From Eubacteriaceae bacterium (GTDB taxonomy: Bacteria; Bacillota; Clostridia; Lachnospirales; Lachnospiraceae): a DNA stretch of 64,000 bases. Shown in pieces: positions 15,652 to 24,175 of the stretch. Position numbers and translations under genes: made by a program. The notes below the pieces were generated by a model. That model was not told the DNA's origin and made no database searches. It saw only the letters and a program-made list of their open reading frames with translations. The stretch's first letter is position 1; each line of letters begins with the position of its first letter. The stretch is taken from assembly GCA_910574895.1 (NCBI GenBank), contig CAJTDQ010000004.1, forward strand, positions 1 through 64,000, read 5' to 3'.

Positions 15652-17031
15652 ATGAACAGAAAAAAGATTATTTCTATTATAACAATCATAGCATTAATGA
15701 TTACAGCGGTAGTACCGGCTTTTGGAGCAGGTGGAGATGGTAGTGGTTCAGTAGACTGGCCGGTTAATATTGGAATTAGTAATTCGTCCATAGAGACAAC
15801 GAATTATAAAATAGGAACATCTAAAGAATTTAAGATAGGTTATTATCCGAATAATGTTTCAGGTTCATCTTTTAAAGGGATAAGACATATAGAAATTACC
15901 GGACCTGCAGAAGTGACAGATTTTCAATATTCAGATGATGGAGATACTTGGAAAGCTATTAGTACCTTTGAAAGTGAAATAATTATTAATACATCAAAAG
16001 AGCAGAAAATGAAAGTTACTTTTCAGGAAGCAGGATTATATACAATTCATTTTTGGATGACAATGGGAAATGATAAGTTGGAAATAAGCAGAGAATTTTA
16101 TGTTTCAGACTCTGGTATTTCGAGGATACCTCCCGTACCCACTGACTTGAAAGAAACAAATAGAAAAATGCGTTTTGAATGGTCATGGGGTTCGGATCTT
16201 TCTGCTACGTTTAATTTTTATATTGACGGAGAGAAAATAAATGATACACCAATTACTACAACTAGATATAATGTATCAGCCTATGCTGAAAGGTTTACTC
16301 CAGGGACTCATATTGTAGCGGTCGAGGCGGTACATATGCTGGGGAGTGAAAGTCTTGTGTCGAAAAAGGCAGAGTTGGAATATTTCGTAGAGGAACCAAC
16401 AACAGAGCCACAGACTACGGAAGTGCAGAGCACAGAAGCGCAGACAACAGAAGTGCAGACAACAGAGCCACAGACAACGGAAGTACAGAGTACAGAAGCG
16501 CAGACAACAGAGCCACAGACAACGGAAGTGCAGAGCACAGAAGCGCAGACAACAGAAGTGCAGACAACAGAGCCACAGACAACGGAAGTACAGAGTACAG
16601 AAGCGCAGACAACAGAGCCACAGACAACGGAAGTACAGAGCACAGAGGCGCAGACTACAGAATCGCCGACAACCAAAGTAGTATCAACAACGGACAGGGA
16701 GACTACTACACAGTCATCTGTCACAACAAAGAATATAAAACTGGCAAAAGGAAAAATAAAAAAGGCAGTTAAGAAAGCCACAGCAAAAAAAGTTAAAATT
16801 ACATTTAAAAAGATAAGAAAGGCAGCTTCTTATCAGGTGCAGATTTGTGTGAATAAGAAGTTTAAAAAGAAAAATACTATTACAAAACGAGTAAAGAAAA
16901 CAAAATGGACATTTAAGAGATTAAAGCCATACAAGAAATATTATGTCAGAGTCAGAGCTATGGCAAAGAGTGGTAGAAGAACTGTGTATGGCAGATGGAG
17001 TAACAAAACAAAAATCAGACTAAAAAAATAG
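15652..17031 (+). CDS. Secreted surface protein with Thr/Glu pentapeptide stalk
   Basis: 459 residues from the ATG at 15652 (RBS GGGGAAAG; an in-frame TTG at 15601 lacks a site). A signal peptide ends near AVVPAFGA. Residues about 25-245 form beta-rich domains, the second resembling FnIII (RFEWSWGS...ATFNFYIDG). Residues 250-334 are 17 pentapeptides of the type TTEPQ/TTEVQ/STEAQ. The C-terminal part (about 360-459) is a Lys/Arg-rich FnIII-like domain (SYQVQICVNKKFKK...YYVRVRAMAKSGRR). No LPXTG or anchor is seen. Probably an extracellular adhesin or stalk; substrate unknown. Confidence 0.75.
   Translation: MNRKKIISIITIIALMITAVVPAFGAGGDGSGSVDWPVNIGISNSSIETTNYKIGTSKEFKIGYYPNNVSGSSFKGIRHIEITGPAEVTDFQYSDDGDTWKAISTFESEIIINTSKEQKMKVTFQEAGLYTIHFWMTMGNDKLEISREFYVSDSGISRIPPVPTDLKETNRKMRFEWSWGSDLSATFNFYIDGEKINDTPITTTRYNVSAYAERFTPGTHIVAVEAVHMLGSESLVSKKAELEYFVEEPTTEPQTTEVQSTEAQTTEVQTTEPQTTEVQSTEAQTTEPQTTEVQSTEAQTTEVQTTEPQTTEVQSTEAQTTEPQTTEVQSTEAQTTESPTTKVVSTTDRETTTQSSVTTKNIKLAKGKIKKAVKKATAKKVKITFKKIRKAASYQVQICVNKKFKKKNTITKRVKKTKWTFKRLKPYKKYYVRVRAMAKSGRRTVYGRWSNKTKIRLKK
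16399..16653 (+). repeat. Nested tandem repeat, 17 pentapeptide units
   Basis: 15-bp units encode TTEPQ, TTEVQ, STEAQ and TTEVQ. They are arranged in blocks of 4, 3, 4, 3 and 3 units, so a 105-bp block (4+3) occurs twice in a row. The near-identity of the DNA suggests recent expansion by slippage or recombination. Confidence 0.9.
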
Positions 17032-17094
17032 CAGATACAAATTTATAAAGATTTCACAGATATTGTGAAATCTTTTGCTATAAGGAGAAAGTAT

Positions 17095-18792
17095 ATGTAT
17101 AGAGCAAGTGGATTTATGGGAAACATTATATCAAAGGGAAGGATTCCTGTTAAAAAGATTTTAATATCATTGGTAATTATTGCAGTGTTGGAATTTGCCG
17201 CATTTTATGCGTTTTTACCATCGCTGAATATTCATTCCATGGAGTTTTGGGAGTTTCAGGGATTTTTTGCAGTTTTGTTTTTAGCATTAACGTTAAGTAT
17301 ACCGGATAAAGAAAAATTGGAGTTTCGATACAATATTCTATCAAAGATTTTGGGAGCTTTAATTATATTAGCTGTTTTATTTGTTGTGATAGGCAGCATT
17401 ATATCTGCAAAAATTTTTAATGCAGGCAGATATTCTTCTCTTATTGACATTAACAATACAAAATTTGAGGACACAGTAAAGCAGACGGATACGATAACAG
17501 ATGTGGCACTGATGGATACTGCCAGTGCCAAGGTAGTGGGACAAAGAGCTATTGGAGCGTTGTCGGATGTAGTAAGCCAGTATGAAATCAGTGGAGATTA
17601 TAATCAGATAGCCTTAGATGGAGCTCCAATGAAAGTGGCGTCTTTGGAATATGCAGGTTTTTTCAAGTGGTTCAATAATAGAAAAAATGGAATTCCGGGA
17701 TATGTATTGGTTGATGCAGTGGATTTTGAAGCTGACTATGTTAAGTTAGAAAAGCCTATTAAATATACACCATCAGGATGGTTCAATGATAATTTGCAGA
17801 GACATCTTAGGTTCAAATATCCAACAGCGATCTTTGAAGGATATTATTTTGAGTTAGACGAAGAAGGAAAACCTTATTACATCTGCCCGACAATGACTGC
17901 AAAGATAGGTCTGTTTGGTGGTTTTGATGTGAATGGAGTTGTTATCTGTGATCCGTGTACCGGAGATTGCAAGAAGTATGATTTAGACGAGATACCAAGA
18001 TGGGTAGACAGGGTATATGATGGAGATTTAATAGAAAGAAAATATAATTGGTATGGAATGTTGTCAGATGGTTTTTGGAATAGTATTATTGGTCAGAAAG
18101 ACTGCAAAAAGACAACAGAAGACTATGGCTATAAAGTAATTGATAATGACGTATGGATTTATACCGGTGTGACATCAGTTATTGATGATTCTTCAAATAT
18201 TGGATTTGTAATGGTGAATGCAAGGACAGGAAAAGCAAGTTACTTTAATGTGGCGGGAGCAGAAGAGTTTTCTGCAATGGAAGCAGCAGAAGGCCAGGTA
18301 CAGAATCTGGGATATGATGCTGCATTTCCTTCATTAATAAATATTGATGGAAGACCAACATACTTTATGGTGCTCAAAGATAAAGGAAATCTTGTAAAGC
18401 AATATGCATTAGTAGATGTGAAAAAATATAGTATTGTTGCAACTGGTACGACACAAAAAGATACTTTGAACACGTATAGAAAATTAATGAAAGAAAATGG
18501 AATCATCACAGAGATAAAAAAGGAAAATCTTTCTGAACAATATGCACATGAATTCGTGACAGTTAAAGATATTAAATATGTCAATGTTACAGATGGAACA
18601 TTTGTATATATTACAGATACAAAGGGAAACGTTTATAAGGAAAAATTTTCCGATGATGAAACGCTTGTGTTTATTCAACAAAATGATATCATTGAGATAT
18701 ATTATGAGGAAAATCAGGATACAGGAATCAGAGAAATAGAGGAATGGAAATCAAATGAAGAAAACGAGACAACGAAAGAAGGAAAGAAGTAA
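17095..18792 (+). CDS. Membrane protein of unknown function with large extracytoplasmic domain
   Basis: 565 residues from the ATG at 17095 after AAGGAGAAAGTAT. Three N-terminal hydrophobic segments lie within the first 110 residues (ILISLVIIAVLEFAAFYAF, FAVLFLALTLSI, ILGALIILAVLFVVIGSII). The remaining 450 residues contain YICPTMTAKIGLFGG, VICDPCTGDCKKYD with three Cys, WIYTGVTSVIDDSSNIGFV and a conserved-looking GRPTYFMVLKD. The acidic C-terminus is EENETTKEGKK. I do not recognise the family. Its end overlaps the next start by 38 bp, so it is probably coupled to the NlpC/P60 protein, which hints at cell-wall work. Confidence 0.7.
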   Translation: MYRASGFMGNIISKGRIPVKKILISLVIIAVLEFAAFYAFLPSLNIHSMEFWEFQGFFAVLFLALTLSIPDKEKLEFRYNILSKILGALIILAVLFVVIGSIISAKIFNAGRYSSLIDINNTKFEDTVKQTDTITDVALMDTASAKVVGQRAIGALSDVVSQYEISGDYNQIALDGAPMKVASLEYAGFFKWFNNRKNGIPGYVLVDAVDFEADYVKLEKPIKYTPSGWFNDNLQRHLRFKYPTAIFEGYYFELDEEGKPYYICPTMTAKIGLFGGFDVNGVVICDPCTGDCKKYDLDEIPRWVDRVYDGDLIERKYNWYGMLSDGFWNSIIGQKDCKKTTEDYGYKVIDNDVWIYTGVTSVIDDSSNIGFVMVNARTGKASYFNVAGAEEFSAMEAAEGQVQNLGYDAAFPSLINIDGRPTYFMVLKDKGNLVKQYALVDVKKYSIVATGTTQKDTLNTYRKLMKENGIITEIKKENLSEQYAHEFVTVKDIKYVNVTDGTFVYITDTKGNVYKEKFSDDETLVFIQQNDIIEIYYEENQDTGIREIEEWKSNEENETTKEGKK

Positions 18793-20557
18793 ATATCTAA
18801 GAAAACTTTTGACACTATTATTGGCAATTGCCCTAAGTTTTCCGGTAAATGTTTTACAGGCGAAAACGACTTACAGTTTGTCGGATACCAGTTTGTTGTT
18901 AGTTAAGGGGAACATCAAAAAGATAACGTTAGTAAATGCACCCGCTGATGCGAAAATTAACTGGAGTACATCGAACAAGTTTGCGGCAACTGTGGACAAA
19001 GGTGTTGTAACAGCATTAAATTATGGAACAGCGAGAATTACAGCCACTTATAAGAAGAAAACTTATACGTGCAGTGTTACAATACCAGATACATCCAAGA
19101 AGATTACACCAAATGTTTATTCCGTATCGCTTGTGGAAGGAAGGAATTTTCAGTTGACAGCAGCTTCAGCAAATGTAGTGCATTATCATTCCCAGAATGA
19201 GTCTATTGCTACGGTAAATGAAAATGGATTAATTATTGGAAATAACCCGGGAAAAACGAAGATTATTTTAAAAAGTAATGAAGCATCAACGGAATGTACT
19301 GTTACCGTAGTTGCAGATAAATCGAATATAGAATCGGCAAAAAATAGTGTCAGCAAAAGAAAGACAGCGATAAGAAGAATTACTAAGAAAAATAATATCC
19401 GATATGAGCGTATAGTATGGGCAAAGAATAAGGCAATTCGATTTAAAATAGCTAATTTAGATGAACGTAATATTAAAAAATGTGTTTGGTACACATCAGA
19501 TAAAAAAGTGTTATCCAGACCGAAAAAAATAAAAGGTAATAAGATTATTGCAGAAGCACGAACTGTTAACAGTGGCAGAGCAAAAGTAATTGCTAAAGTT
19601 ACATATAAAAACGGTAAAGTGAAAGAGTACGCTACAAAGGTTTATGTATCAAGCCCCGTAATTAATACAAAAAATCTTGTTGTTTTGGGAAAGAATGCAG
19701 GTTCATGGCGATTACAGTATGTTTCATTTTCAGGTTTATCAAAATACAGCGTTGTAAAATGGGATACGTCATCAGCTCCCAACATAAGGACTACATCATA
19801 TCGAAGTAAGCTGGCAGTATTGGGAAATACACCATCAAGTGGAACGATTAAAGCGCAGGTCGACGGAAAAACATATAAGGTAAAATATACAGTATATAAT
19901 CCAACATTCCATAAACTCACCGGATATATTGTAAAAGGGAAATCGGCTAAGATTAACATTCAGGGAATAGGCATGGTAAAGCCTCTATATTCCAGTCGAA
20001 GTGAATCTATTGCGTCTATGGAAGAAGATGGAACCGTTATTGGAAAGGGAGCAGGCGTTACGATCGTTGATGCGAAAATAGGAAATTATTCTTTTGGTTT
20101 CAGAGTAGAAGTGGCTGCAAAGGGAATGAAAAAAATTATTGAAAGAGCCGATTATATTGTGAATAATTGGAAGTACAGCCAGAGTAAACGAATGAAGGAT
20201 GGATTTTACGACTGTTCCTCTTTGGTTTGGAAAGGATATAAAGCTTATAAGGATTATCAGGAGAAACTGGGAAGTAAGACACAGGCATTTTGTGCAGCAG
20301 ATTTATTTGATTATTTAAAGAGTAAAAATCAGATTGTATATATGGGATATTTAGGATATGACTATATGAAACCTGGTGATTTGATTTTTTATGGAGACTA
20401 CGACAGTGCAGTTCAATACAGTACTCCGGGAAGGACTTTAAATATTTATCATGTTGCAATGTATGCAGGGAATGCAAGAGTTGTAGAAAAAGGCGGACAG
20501 CCGATAAATTATAATAATTTAGGGCATGTCGTAGGTATAGGAAGGGTAGTAAATTAA
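18755..20557 (+). CDS. Secreted Big_2 domain protein with C-terminal NlpC/P60-like peptidase
   Basis: 600 residues. A basic N-terminus and signal peptide (LLTLLLAIALSFPVNVLQA) precede two clear Big_2 Ig-like repeats (about 40-190, each with I-x-W-S/x-S...A-x-V-x-x-G). Another beta-rich region and a third Big_2-like unit lie near 395-455. The C-terminal domain (about 460-600) has FYDCSSLVWKGY with the catalytic Cys and YHVAMYAGNARV with the catalytic His, separated by KPGDLIFYGD, the NlpC/P60 hallmarks. Family members cut peptide bonds in peptidoglycan stems. The start overlaps the previous gene by 38 bp and the stop overlaps the DUF951 start. Confidence 0.88.
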   Translation: MKKTRQRKKERSKYLRKLLTLLLAIALSFPVNVLQAKTTYSLSDTSLLLVKGNIKKITLVNAPADAKINWSTSNKFAATVDKGVVTALNYGTARITATYKKKTYTCSVTIPDTSKKITPNVYSVSLVEGRNFQLTAASANVVHYHSQNESIATVNENGLIIGNNPGKTKIILKSNEASTECTVTVVADKSNIESAKNSVSKRKTAIRRITKKNNIRYERIVWAKNKAIRFKIANLDERNIKKCVWYTSDKKVLSRPKKIKGNKIIAEARTVNSGRAKVIAKVTYKNGKVKEYATKVYVSSPVINTKNLVVLGKNAGSWRLQYVSFSGLSKYSVVKWDTSSAPNIRTTSYRSKLAVLGNTPSSGTIKAQVDGKTYKVKYTVYNPTFHKLTGYIVKGKSAKINIQGIGMVKPLYSSRSESIASMEEDGTVIGKGAGVTIVDAKIGNYSFGFRVEVAAKGMKKIIERADYIVNNWKYSQSKRMKDGFYDCSSLVWKGYKAYKDYQEKLGSKTQAFCAADLFDYLKSKNQIVYMGYLGYDYMKPGDLIFYGDYDSAVQYSTPGRTLNIYHVAMYAGNARVVEKGGQPINYNNLGHVVGIGRVVN

Positions 20558-20736
20558 TGGATTATCAGATTGGAAATATTGTAATGTTAAAGAAAGGTCA
20601 TCCTTGTGGGACGAACGAATGGGAAATTATTCGGGTTGGAGCAGATTTTAAACTTAAGTGCAGGGGCTGCAATCGCATTGTAATGGTACCAAGAAAAGCA
20701 TTTGAGAAAAGTGTTAAAAAAACAATATCAGAATAA
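20557..20736 (+). CDS. DUF951 small zinc-binding-like protein
   Basis: 59 residues beginning MDYQIGNIVMLKKGHPCG, then EWEIIRVGADFKLKCRGC with Cys at 17, 35 and 38, the DUF951 pattern. Members are small single-domain proteins in Firmicutes, often near spo0J or S6 genes; here rpsF is about 2.2 kb downstream. It starts by TAATG overlap with the NlpC/P60 gene. Function unknown. Confidence 0.85.
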   Translation: MDYQIGNIVMLKKGHPCGTNEWEIIRVGADFKLKCRGCNRIVMVPRKAFEKSVKKTISE

Positions 20737-20761
20737 TCGAAACAATTCGGTTTATTGCATC

Positions 20762-20805
20762 AAGAAAAGCAAATGCCTGCTTACGCAGTCACTTGCTTTT
20801 TTCTT
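20762..20805 (+). terminator. Rho-independent terminator after DUF951
   Basis: AAAAGCAA (20765-20772) pairs with TTGCTTTT (20793-20800), with an inner CTGC-ttac-GCAG stem, followed by a T-rich run. Confidence 0.8.
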
Positions 20806-20857
20806 ATGTATGAAAAAACAGAAATTAGCGCGCCTGAGAAAATATGTTTAAAAAATC

Positions 20858-20910
20858 TTGACAAATATGAATATAAGTGTATTATTGTATTAAGTGACTA
20901 ATACAATAAT
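20858..20910 (+). promoter_or_regulatory. Promoter with 30-bp perfect operator palindrome for the GntR-ABC operon
   Basis: TTGACA (20858-20863) with TATTAT (20880-20885) at 16 bp. Overlapping the -10 are perfect 12-bp arms, ATTATTGTATTA (20881-20892) and TAATACAATAAT (20899-20910), separated by agtgac. The position, 19 bp before the GntR start, indicates autorepression by that regulator. Confidence 0.85.
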
Positions 20911-20928
20911 ACAAAAAGAAGGGATAAG

Positions 20929-21291
20929 ATGTCGTGGGAATTTAAGAATGATAGACCGATATATACTCAGTTGTTAGAGCAGATTGAGCAAAAAATTATT
21001 TCCGGCGAGTATGAGATGGGGAGTAAATTACCATCAGTGAGAGAGCTGGCAGCGATAGCTGCAGTAAATCCGAATACGATGCAGAGAGCAATGGCAGAAT
21101 TGGAAAATCGGGGACTTATCATAACCAATCGTACGGCGGGAAGGATAGTGACAGATGATGAGCATATATTAGTTCAGATAAGAGAATGCCGGACAAGGGA
21201 TTTAACAGACGACTATATTCGTAAGATGTCTGAATTAAAATATGACAAAGATGAGATTATTAAATTTATCCAGAAGGGAGATAAATCATGA
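20929..21291 (+). CDS. GntR family (YtrA-type) transcriptional regulator
   Basis: 120 residues. N-terminal winged helix: PIYTQLLEQIEQKIISGEY, GSKLPSVRELAAIAAVNPNT and LENRGLIITNRTAGRIV are the GntR DNA-binding motifs. The effector region is only about 45 residues, as in the YtrA subfamily, which controls linked ABC transporters. The operator palindrome just upstream and the two ABC genes downstream fit. The stop overlaps the next ATG (ATGA). Confidence 0.93.
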   Translation: MSWEFKNDRPIYTQLLEQIEQKIISGEYEMGSKLPSVRELAAIAAVNPNTMQRAMAELENRGLIITNRTAGRIVTDDEHILVQIRECRTRDLTDDYIRKMSELKYDKDEIIKFIQKGDKS

Positions 21292-21986
21292 GCGTTTTAT
21301 TTGAATGTAAGGATTTAAAGAAAAAATATGGAAAAAAAGAAGCGTTGAAAGGAATTAGTTTACAGATAGAAAGTGGACAGATTGTAGGATTGCTAGGACC
21401 AAATGGTAGTGGTAAAACGACAATGATTAAGTTGGCAAATGGTCTTTTAACACCATCAAGTGGGGATATTACTATTAATAAAAATAAGATTGGAGTGGAG
21501 ACAAAGAAAAGAGTATCCTATCTGCCAGAGAGAACATATTTAAACAATTGGATGAAAGTTAGAGAAATGATTAATTATTTTTCTGATTTCTATGAGGATT
21601 TTGATAGTGAAAGAGCATATGATATGCTGAGCAAATTAAATATTAATCCAAATGATAAACTAAAAACAATGTCAAAAGGAACAAAAGAAAAAGTACAATT
21701 AATATTGGTTATGAGTCGTAATGCAGATGTGTATTTTTTAGATGAGCCAATCGGAGGTGTAGACCCCGCAGCAAGAGACTATATTCTAAATACTATCATT
21801 ACAAATTATAATCCGGAATCTACAGTAATAATTTCAACACATCTTATATCAGATATAGAAAAAGTTTTGGATGATGTTGTCATGATTAAAGATGGAGAGC
21901 TGGTAATGCATAAAAGTGTTGATGATATTCGGGAGGAGTATGGGAAATCAGTAGATGAAGTGTTCAGGGAGGTGTTCAGATGTTAG
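21288..21986 (+). CDS. ABC transporter ATP-binding protein (YtrB-like)
   Basis: 232 residues. Walker A GPNGSGKT (37-44), signature MSKGTKEKVQL (a variant of LSGGQ), Walker B DVYFLDEPIGGVD and the switch His in STHLI. It pairs with the permease that follows, overlapping it by 7 bp. In Bacillus the homologous operon responds to cell-wall-active peptides; the substrate here is not known. Confidence 0.93.
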   Translation: MSVLFECKDLKKKYGKKEALKGISLQIESGQIVGLLGPNGSGKTTMIKLANGLLTPSSGDITINKNKIGVETKKRVSYLPERTYLNNWMKVREMINYFSDFYEDFDSERAYDMLSKLNINPNDKLKTMSKGTKEKVQLILVMSRNADVYFLDEPIGGVDPAARDYILNTIITNYNPESTVIISTHLISDIEKVLDDVVMIKDGELVMHKSVDDIREEYGKSVDEVFREVFRC

Positions 21987-22780
21987 GTAAGTTAATAAAA
22001 AATGAGTTTAGAGCCACAGCAAGAACATTTGGAGCGATGTATTTAATTGTTTTTATAGTAACAGTGTTATTAAAACTTGTTATTGAAATTCAGGATGCTT
22101 TTGATTTAGATAATGTGGTTATCAATATTTTAAGCTTTGTAACTATAACAGCATTTGTATTGGGAATTATTGGTGTGATAATCGGTACATTTATTCTGAT
22201 TTTGAAGAGATTTTACGACAATATGTTAAAAAATGAGGGATATTTGTCTTTTACATTACCTGCTACTGTAGGACAACATATAGCAAGTAAATCTATTGTT
22301 AGTTATATTTGGGTCATTATATCTGCTGTATTTATATTTGGAATTGTTATTATCCTATTTTTGGGACACACAAGTTTGTTTGTAGATCTGCGACAGGATA
22401 TCATTTATATTGTTAGAGAATTTAATAAACAGCATTTGTGGAAATATGTAATTATAATTGGAGTGGCTATGTTGATTGCAGCATATAATTATATTGCTAT
22501 GGGATATGCATGTTTTAGCGTGGGGCAGGCGTGGACAAGAAATCGTATTGCAGGTGCATTGGCAACATATATAGTATTCCAGATTATTACTGAGGTTGTT
22601 TCATTAATCTGCATGGTAATTATGTTCGGAGGAAATATGGAAGCCATAAATAATGCAGAGATTGGAGAAGCGGTTTTCCAGCCGCTGCTGATATTTATGA
22701 TAGTTGAACAGGTTGTGTTGGCTGTGATATGTACATTTATTACCCATGTAATGTTAAGTAAGAAACTAAATCTTGAATAA
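21980..22780 (+). CDS. ABC transporter permease
   Basis: 266 residues with six predicted membrane helices (for example MYLIVFIVTVLLKLVIEI, FVTITAFVLGIIGVIIGTFILI, YVIIIGVAMLIAAYNYIAM). A cytoplasmic YEGYLSFTLP-like segment (NEGYLSFTLPATVGQ) is typical of ABC-2 type permeases partnered with GntR/YtrA systems. Overlaps the ATPase gene. Substrate unknown. Confidence 0.85.
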   Translation: MLGKLIKNEFRATARTFGAMYLIVFIVTVLLKLVIEIQDAFDLDNVVINILSFVTITAFVLGIIGVIIGTFILILKRFYDNMLKNEGYLSFTLPATVGQHIASKSIVSYIWVIISAVFIFGIVIILFLGHTSLFVDLRQDIIYIVREFNKQHLWKYVIIIGVAMLIAAYNYIAMGYACFSVGQAWTRNRIAGALATYIVFQIITEVVSLICMVIMFGGNMEAINNAEIGEAVFQPLLIFMIVEQVVLAVICTFITHVMLSKKLNLE

Positions 22781-22791
22781 GAATTGTGTAA

Positions 22792-22818
22792 AAAAGTCCT
22801 TGCATAGAGGGCTTTTTT
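22792..22818 (+). terminator. Rho-independent terminator of the GntR-ABC operon
   Basis: AAAAGTCC (22792-22799) pairs with GGGCTTTT (22809-22816) with one G-U, followed by T residues. It overlaps the next promoter. Confidence 0.75.
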
Positions 22819-22828
22819 ATGCTAATAT
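22800..22828 (+). promoter_or_regulatory. Probable promoter of rpsF-ssb-rpsR
   Basis: TTGCAT (22800-22805), 17-bp spacer, TAATAT (22823-22828). About 80 nt of leader precede rpsF; no clear S6:S18 autoregulatory structure could be drawn by eye. Confidence 0.5.
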
Positions 22829-22907
22829 GGTGTTTCGTGATATATATAAATTATTCCTTGCTTTTCCAGTGACAAGGAAAGGCCAGAGACCAAAAGGAGG
22901 TAAAAGC

Positions 22908-23198
22908 ATGAACAAATATGAGATGACAGTTGTTATTAGTGCAAAACTTGAAGAAGAAGGAAGAACTGCAGAACTTGACAAGGTAAAAGCACTTGTTGAA
23001 AAGTTTGGTGGCACAATCACTAACATCGATGATGCTGGAAAGAAGAAGTTTGCTTATGAAATCCAGAAGATGTCAGAAGGTTACTATTACTTCATTACTT
23101 TTGAAACTGATAATGTAAAGGCTCCAAGCGAAATAGAAGGCCAGCTTCGTATTATGGAAAACATCCTCAGATTTATGTCCATCGCAGTGGAAGCATAA
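22908..23198 (+). CDS. rpsF: 30S ribosomal protein S6
   Basis: 96 residues from the ATG at 22908, RBS AAAGGAGG. MNKYEMTVVISAKLEEE and KKKFAYEIQKMSEGYYYFITF are typical S6. S6 binds S18 and 16S rRNA in the platform of the small subunit. The operon order rpsF-ssb-rpsR is the classic one. Confidence 0.97.
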   Translation: MNKYEMTVVISAKLEEEGRTAELDKVKALVEKFGGTITNIDDAGKKKFAYEIQKMSEGYYYFITFETDNVKAPSEIEGQLRIMENILRFMSIAVEA

Positions 23199-23222
23199 TT
23201 TGATAGAAAAGAGGAAAATAAT

Positions 23223-23672
23223 ATGAATAAGGTGATACTTATGGGTCGTTTGACCCGTGATCCTGAAGTTAGATATTCAACATCAGGTGATGGTCAGTTA
23301 GCTATTGCCAGATATACATTGGCAGTAGACAGAAGATTTAGAAGAGATGGAGAGCAGACAGCTGATTTTATCAGATGCGTGGCATTTGGTAGAAGTGGTG
23401 AGTTTGCAGAAAAGTATTTTCATCAGGGAACAAAGATTGTAGCAGAGGGTCGTATTCAGACAGGAAGCTATCAGGACAAGGATGGTAAAACAGTTTATAC
23501 TACAGAAGTAGTAGTAGAGAATCAGGAATTTGCAGAGAGTAAGGCAGCATCTGATAATAATGCAGGATTTGCTCAGGCACCTGCAGCATCAGCGCCAACA
23601 GCTCCGGCAGGAGATGGGTTTATGAATATTCCTGACAATGTAGATGATTCAGGTTTACCATTTAACTTTTAA
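23223..23672 (+). CDS. ssb: Single-stranded DNA-binding protein
   Basis: 149 residues. OB fold in the N-terminal 105 residues ([37 protein letters not shown]), an Ala/Pro-rich linker, and an acidic tip ending DDSGLPFNF. This is the canonical C-terminal interaction tail that recruits replication and repair proteins. Middle gene of the rpsF-ssb-rpsR operon. Confidence 0.97.
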   Translation: MNKVILMGRLTRDPEVRYSTSGDGQLAIARYTLAVDRRFRRDGEQTADFIRCVAFGRSGEFAEKYFHQGTKIVAEGRIQTGSYQDKDGKTVYTTEVVVENQEFAESKAASDNNAGFAQAPAASAPTAPAGDGFMNIPDNVDDSGLPFNF

Positions 23673-23692
23673 TTAAATTAGGAGGTCAAGTT

Positions 23693-23956
23693 ATGCCATA
23701 TAATAAGAGTGAAAGACCAGATTCTCCAATGAGAAGAAGAGGCGGTCGTAGAAGAAAAAAAGTTTGTGCATTCTGTGCAAGTGAAAATAAGGCAATCGAT
23801 TATAAAGATGTAGCTACATTAAAGAGATTTGTATCTGAAAGAGGTAAAATTCTTCCTAGAAGAATGACAGGTACATGTGCAAGACATCAGAGAGCTCTTA
23901 CAACAGCAATTAAGAGAGCTAGAAATATCGCATTAATGCCATATACAGTAGAATAA
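23693..23956 (+). CDS. rpsR: 30S ribosomal protein S18
   Basis: 87 residues, [28 protein letters not shown] with a CxxC pair (the zinc-type S18), then [21 protein letters not shown], the conserved rRNA-binding core. Normal length. Confidence 0.97.
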   Translation: MPYNKSERPDSPMRRRGGRRRKKVCAFCASENKAIDYKDVATLKRFVSERGKILPRRMTGTCARHQRALTTAIKRARNIALMPYTVE

Positions 23957-23960
23957 TCGC

Positions 23961-24165
23961 GAAACAACGAGCAAAGCGTTACTCGCGGTCGAAATAAGAA
24001 CAAACCGGTTTTAAACAATCATGCTTGCATGAATTTGTTTAAAACCGGTTTGTTCTTATTTCGAGGAGCGTCAGTCATATTTTGGGACTGACGCGTGCTT
24101 ATTGAATCTTTTAGATCCAATAAGAAGCGCGAGTGATGAAGTAACGGGCTTTCCCGAGAGTGGGG
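23961..24165. repeat. Large multi-helix palindromic element
   Basis: Between rpsR and the convergent reductase gene. The core is a 30-bp perfect inverted repeat (23989-24018 with 24035-24064) whose loop extends the pairing by TCATGC/GCATGA. Next come GCGTCAGTC/GACTGACGC (24068-24076, 24086-24094) and CTTATTG/CAATAAG (24098-24104, 24118-24124) with inner ATC/GAT. An outer stem, ACTCGCG (23981-23987) with CGCGAGT (24128-24134), and CGTTAC (23977) with GTAACG (24141), closes all three, giving a four-way junction. A CGGG-cttt-CCCG hairpin ends it. It is GC-richer than its surroundings. It could be a bidirectional terminator, a structured RNA or a mobile palindromic repeat. Confidence 0.85.
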
Positions 24166-24175
24166 GGAACTTTTT

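Noticed and set aside
16308-16781. Long antisense open frame opposite the pentapeptide repeat
   Set aside because: It is open only because the 15-bp repeat lacks stops on the other strand; low-complexity translation and no RBS.
23989-24064. CRISPR-like or simple terminator reading of the 30-bp inverted repeat
   Set aside because: There are no repeated spacers, and no T-tract follows the long stem; the multi-helix element explains it better.
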